Source: Acidithiobacillus marinus (lineage in GTDB: Bacteria > Pseudomonadota > Gammaproteobacteria > Acidithiobacillales > Acidithiobacillaceae). Taken from it: a stretch of 64,000 bases of DNA. The translations under genes were made by a program, and so were the position numbers. Positions 63,372-64,000 of this stretch are shown here, piece by piece (within the stretch, counting starts at the first letter, position 1; every line of letters begins with the position of its first letter). The stretch covers positions 1-64,000 of the forward strand of contig NZ_MXAV01000033.1 in the NCBI RefSeq assembly GCF_002847505.1, read 5' to 3'. The notes beneath the pieces are model-generated. The model saw nothing but the letters and a program-made list of their open reading frames with translations. It did not search any database and was not told the origin of the DNA.

Positions 63372-64000
63372 TCACCTCACAAAATGGAGTTGCTGGCCGA
63401 GTAATTCCGGAGTAATGAGGGTCACCCCGTTGGGGGTACGGTAAAAGCGACGGGCATCTTCGGCGGGATCTTCACCGACTACCAGTCCGTCAGGGATGAT
63501 GGTGCCCTTGTCCACGACGACTTTACGTAGGCGGGCACCTTCCCCCATCCGCACATTGGGGAGGATGACCGAGTCTTCGATGAGGGTGTGGCCATCATTG
63601 ACGCGGACATTCGAAAAAAGCAAAGAACGCCGTACGGTGGCACCACTGATGATGCAGCCCCCCGAAACAATACTGTCCAGGGCCATGCCCCGGCGGCCTT
63701 CATCATCAAAGACAAATTTGGCCGGGGGGAGCTGTTCCTGGTAGGTCCAAACCGGCCAGCGACTGTCGTATAAATCCAGGTCGGGGGTGACGTGGACAAG
63801 ATCAATGTTGGCGGCCCAATAGGCATCCACGGTACCCACATCCCGCCAGTAGCAGCGGCTGGCCTTGCCTTCATTACTGCTGATGCAGCTGTTGCGGAAG
63901 CGGTGGGCCATGACCCGATAACGGGGAACCATGTACGGAATCAAGTCATTCCCAAAATCGTGGCTGGATTCGCGGCTGTCGGCATCACGAATGAGTTGTT
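63372..64000 (-). CDS. glgC: Glucose-1-phosphate adenylyltransferase, C-terminal part (cut by window edge)
   Basis: About 208 residues are visible, from QLIRDADSRESSHDFGNDLI to the stop at 63372. Typical GlgC blocks: RCYWRDVGTVDAYWAANIDL (glucose-1-phosphate/ADP-glucose region) and the left-handed beta-helix C-terminal domain (FSNVRVNDGHTLIEDSVILP). GlgC makes ADP-glucose, the committed precursor of bacterial glycogen. The N-terminal nucleotide-binding part lies outside the window. Confidence 0.95.
   Translation of the reverse strand, partial: QLIRDADSRESSHDFGNDLIPYMVPRYRVMAHRFRNSCISSNEGKASRCYWRDVGTVDAYWAANIDLVHVTPDLDLYDSRWPVWTYQEQLPPAKFVFDDEGRRGMALDSIVSGGCIISGATVRRSLLFSNVRVNDGHTLIEDSVILPNVRMGEGARLRKVVVDKGTIIPDGLVVGEDPAEDARRFYRTPNGVTLITPELLGQQLHFVR

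Overview
The window looks like a chromosomal segment of a gammaproteobacterium-like chemolithoautotroph, most plausibly Acidithiobacillus. This is inferred from gene content and overall style: a SoxXA-binding-like periplasmic protein, a glycogen cluster with two GH57 enzymes, YeaG/YeaH/SpoVR and a standard ffh-rpsP-rimM-trmD-rplS run. No marker gene fixes the species.

Region 1 (1-9.2 kb and 17.3-27 kb) is a nitrogen-control hub. On the minus strand lie prkA, an ammonium transporter, yeaH-spoVR, then a porin-glnK-amt operon. After an inserted island come a transglutaminase/DUF2126 protein, an alpha-E protein, a circularly permuted ATP-grasp protein and the proteasome-like protease Anbu. Divergent from these, ntrB-ntrC encode the NtrBC two-component system. 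I can read six sigma-54 (-24/-12) promoters here. Five have NtrC-type dyads (TGCAC-N7-GTGCA class) upstream: porin-glnK-amt, amt, prkA, the ATP-grasp operon and ntrBC. The sixth heads a transcript of about 65 nt ending in a strong intrinsic terminator (9060-9124, minus), an apparent undescribed small RNA with an exposed anti-Shine-Dalgarno tract.

Region 2 (about 10.05-17.17 kb) is a GC-rich island that splits a PDC-sensor membrane protein gene. A 32-bp direct repeat occurs at both edges and a truncated IS3-family element sits at the right edge. Its three co-directional genes encode a DUF4062-STAND NTPase with 13 near-identical TPR units, a SLOG-like sensor joined to a SLATT-like multi-helix membrane domain, and a small PGDYG-like protein. 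This has the form of a conflict or defence system (ligand sensor plus STAND switch plus membrane effector), and is an inference from domain content.

Region 3 (27-40.5 kb) holds a TPR membrane protein, ispB, tRNA-Pro(CGG), a PP0621-like protein, an O-antigen-ligase-like protein with a TPR tail, an FtsI-like PBP with two overlapping small membrane genes, an AT-rich islet of orphan small genes (34.2-35.8 kb) including one with an in-frame stop, uup, a DUF4870 protein, a family-4 uracil-DNA glycosylase and an HNH nuclease gene bordered by an inverted repeat.

Region 4 (40.7-64 kb) is mostly housekeeping: ffh, rpsP, rimM, trmD, rplS, xerD, a DegP-like protease, a thioredoxin-TPR protein, uvrA/ssb (divergent), a higBA toxin-antitoxin pair, a ribbon-helix-helix/coiled-coil gene pair, a DUF445 protein, murI, and a glycogen/maltodextrin set (ROK kinase, two GH57 proteins and the C-terminal part of glgC running off the right edge).
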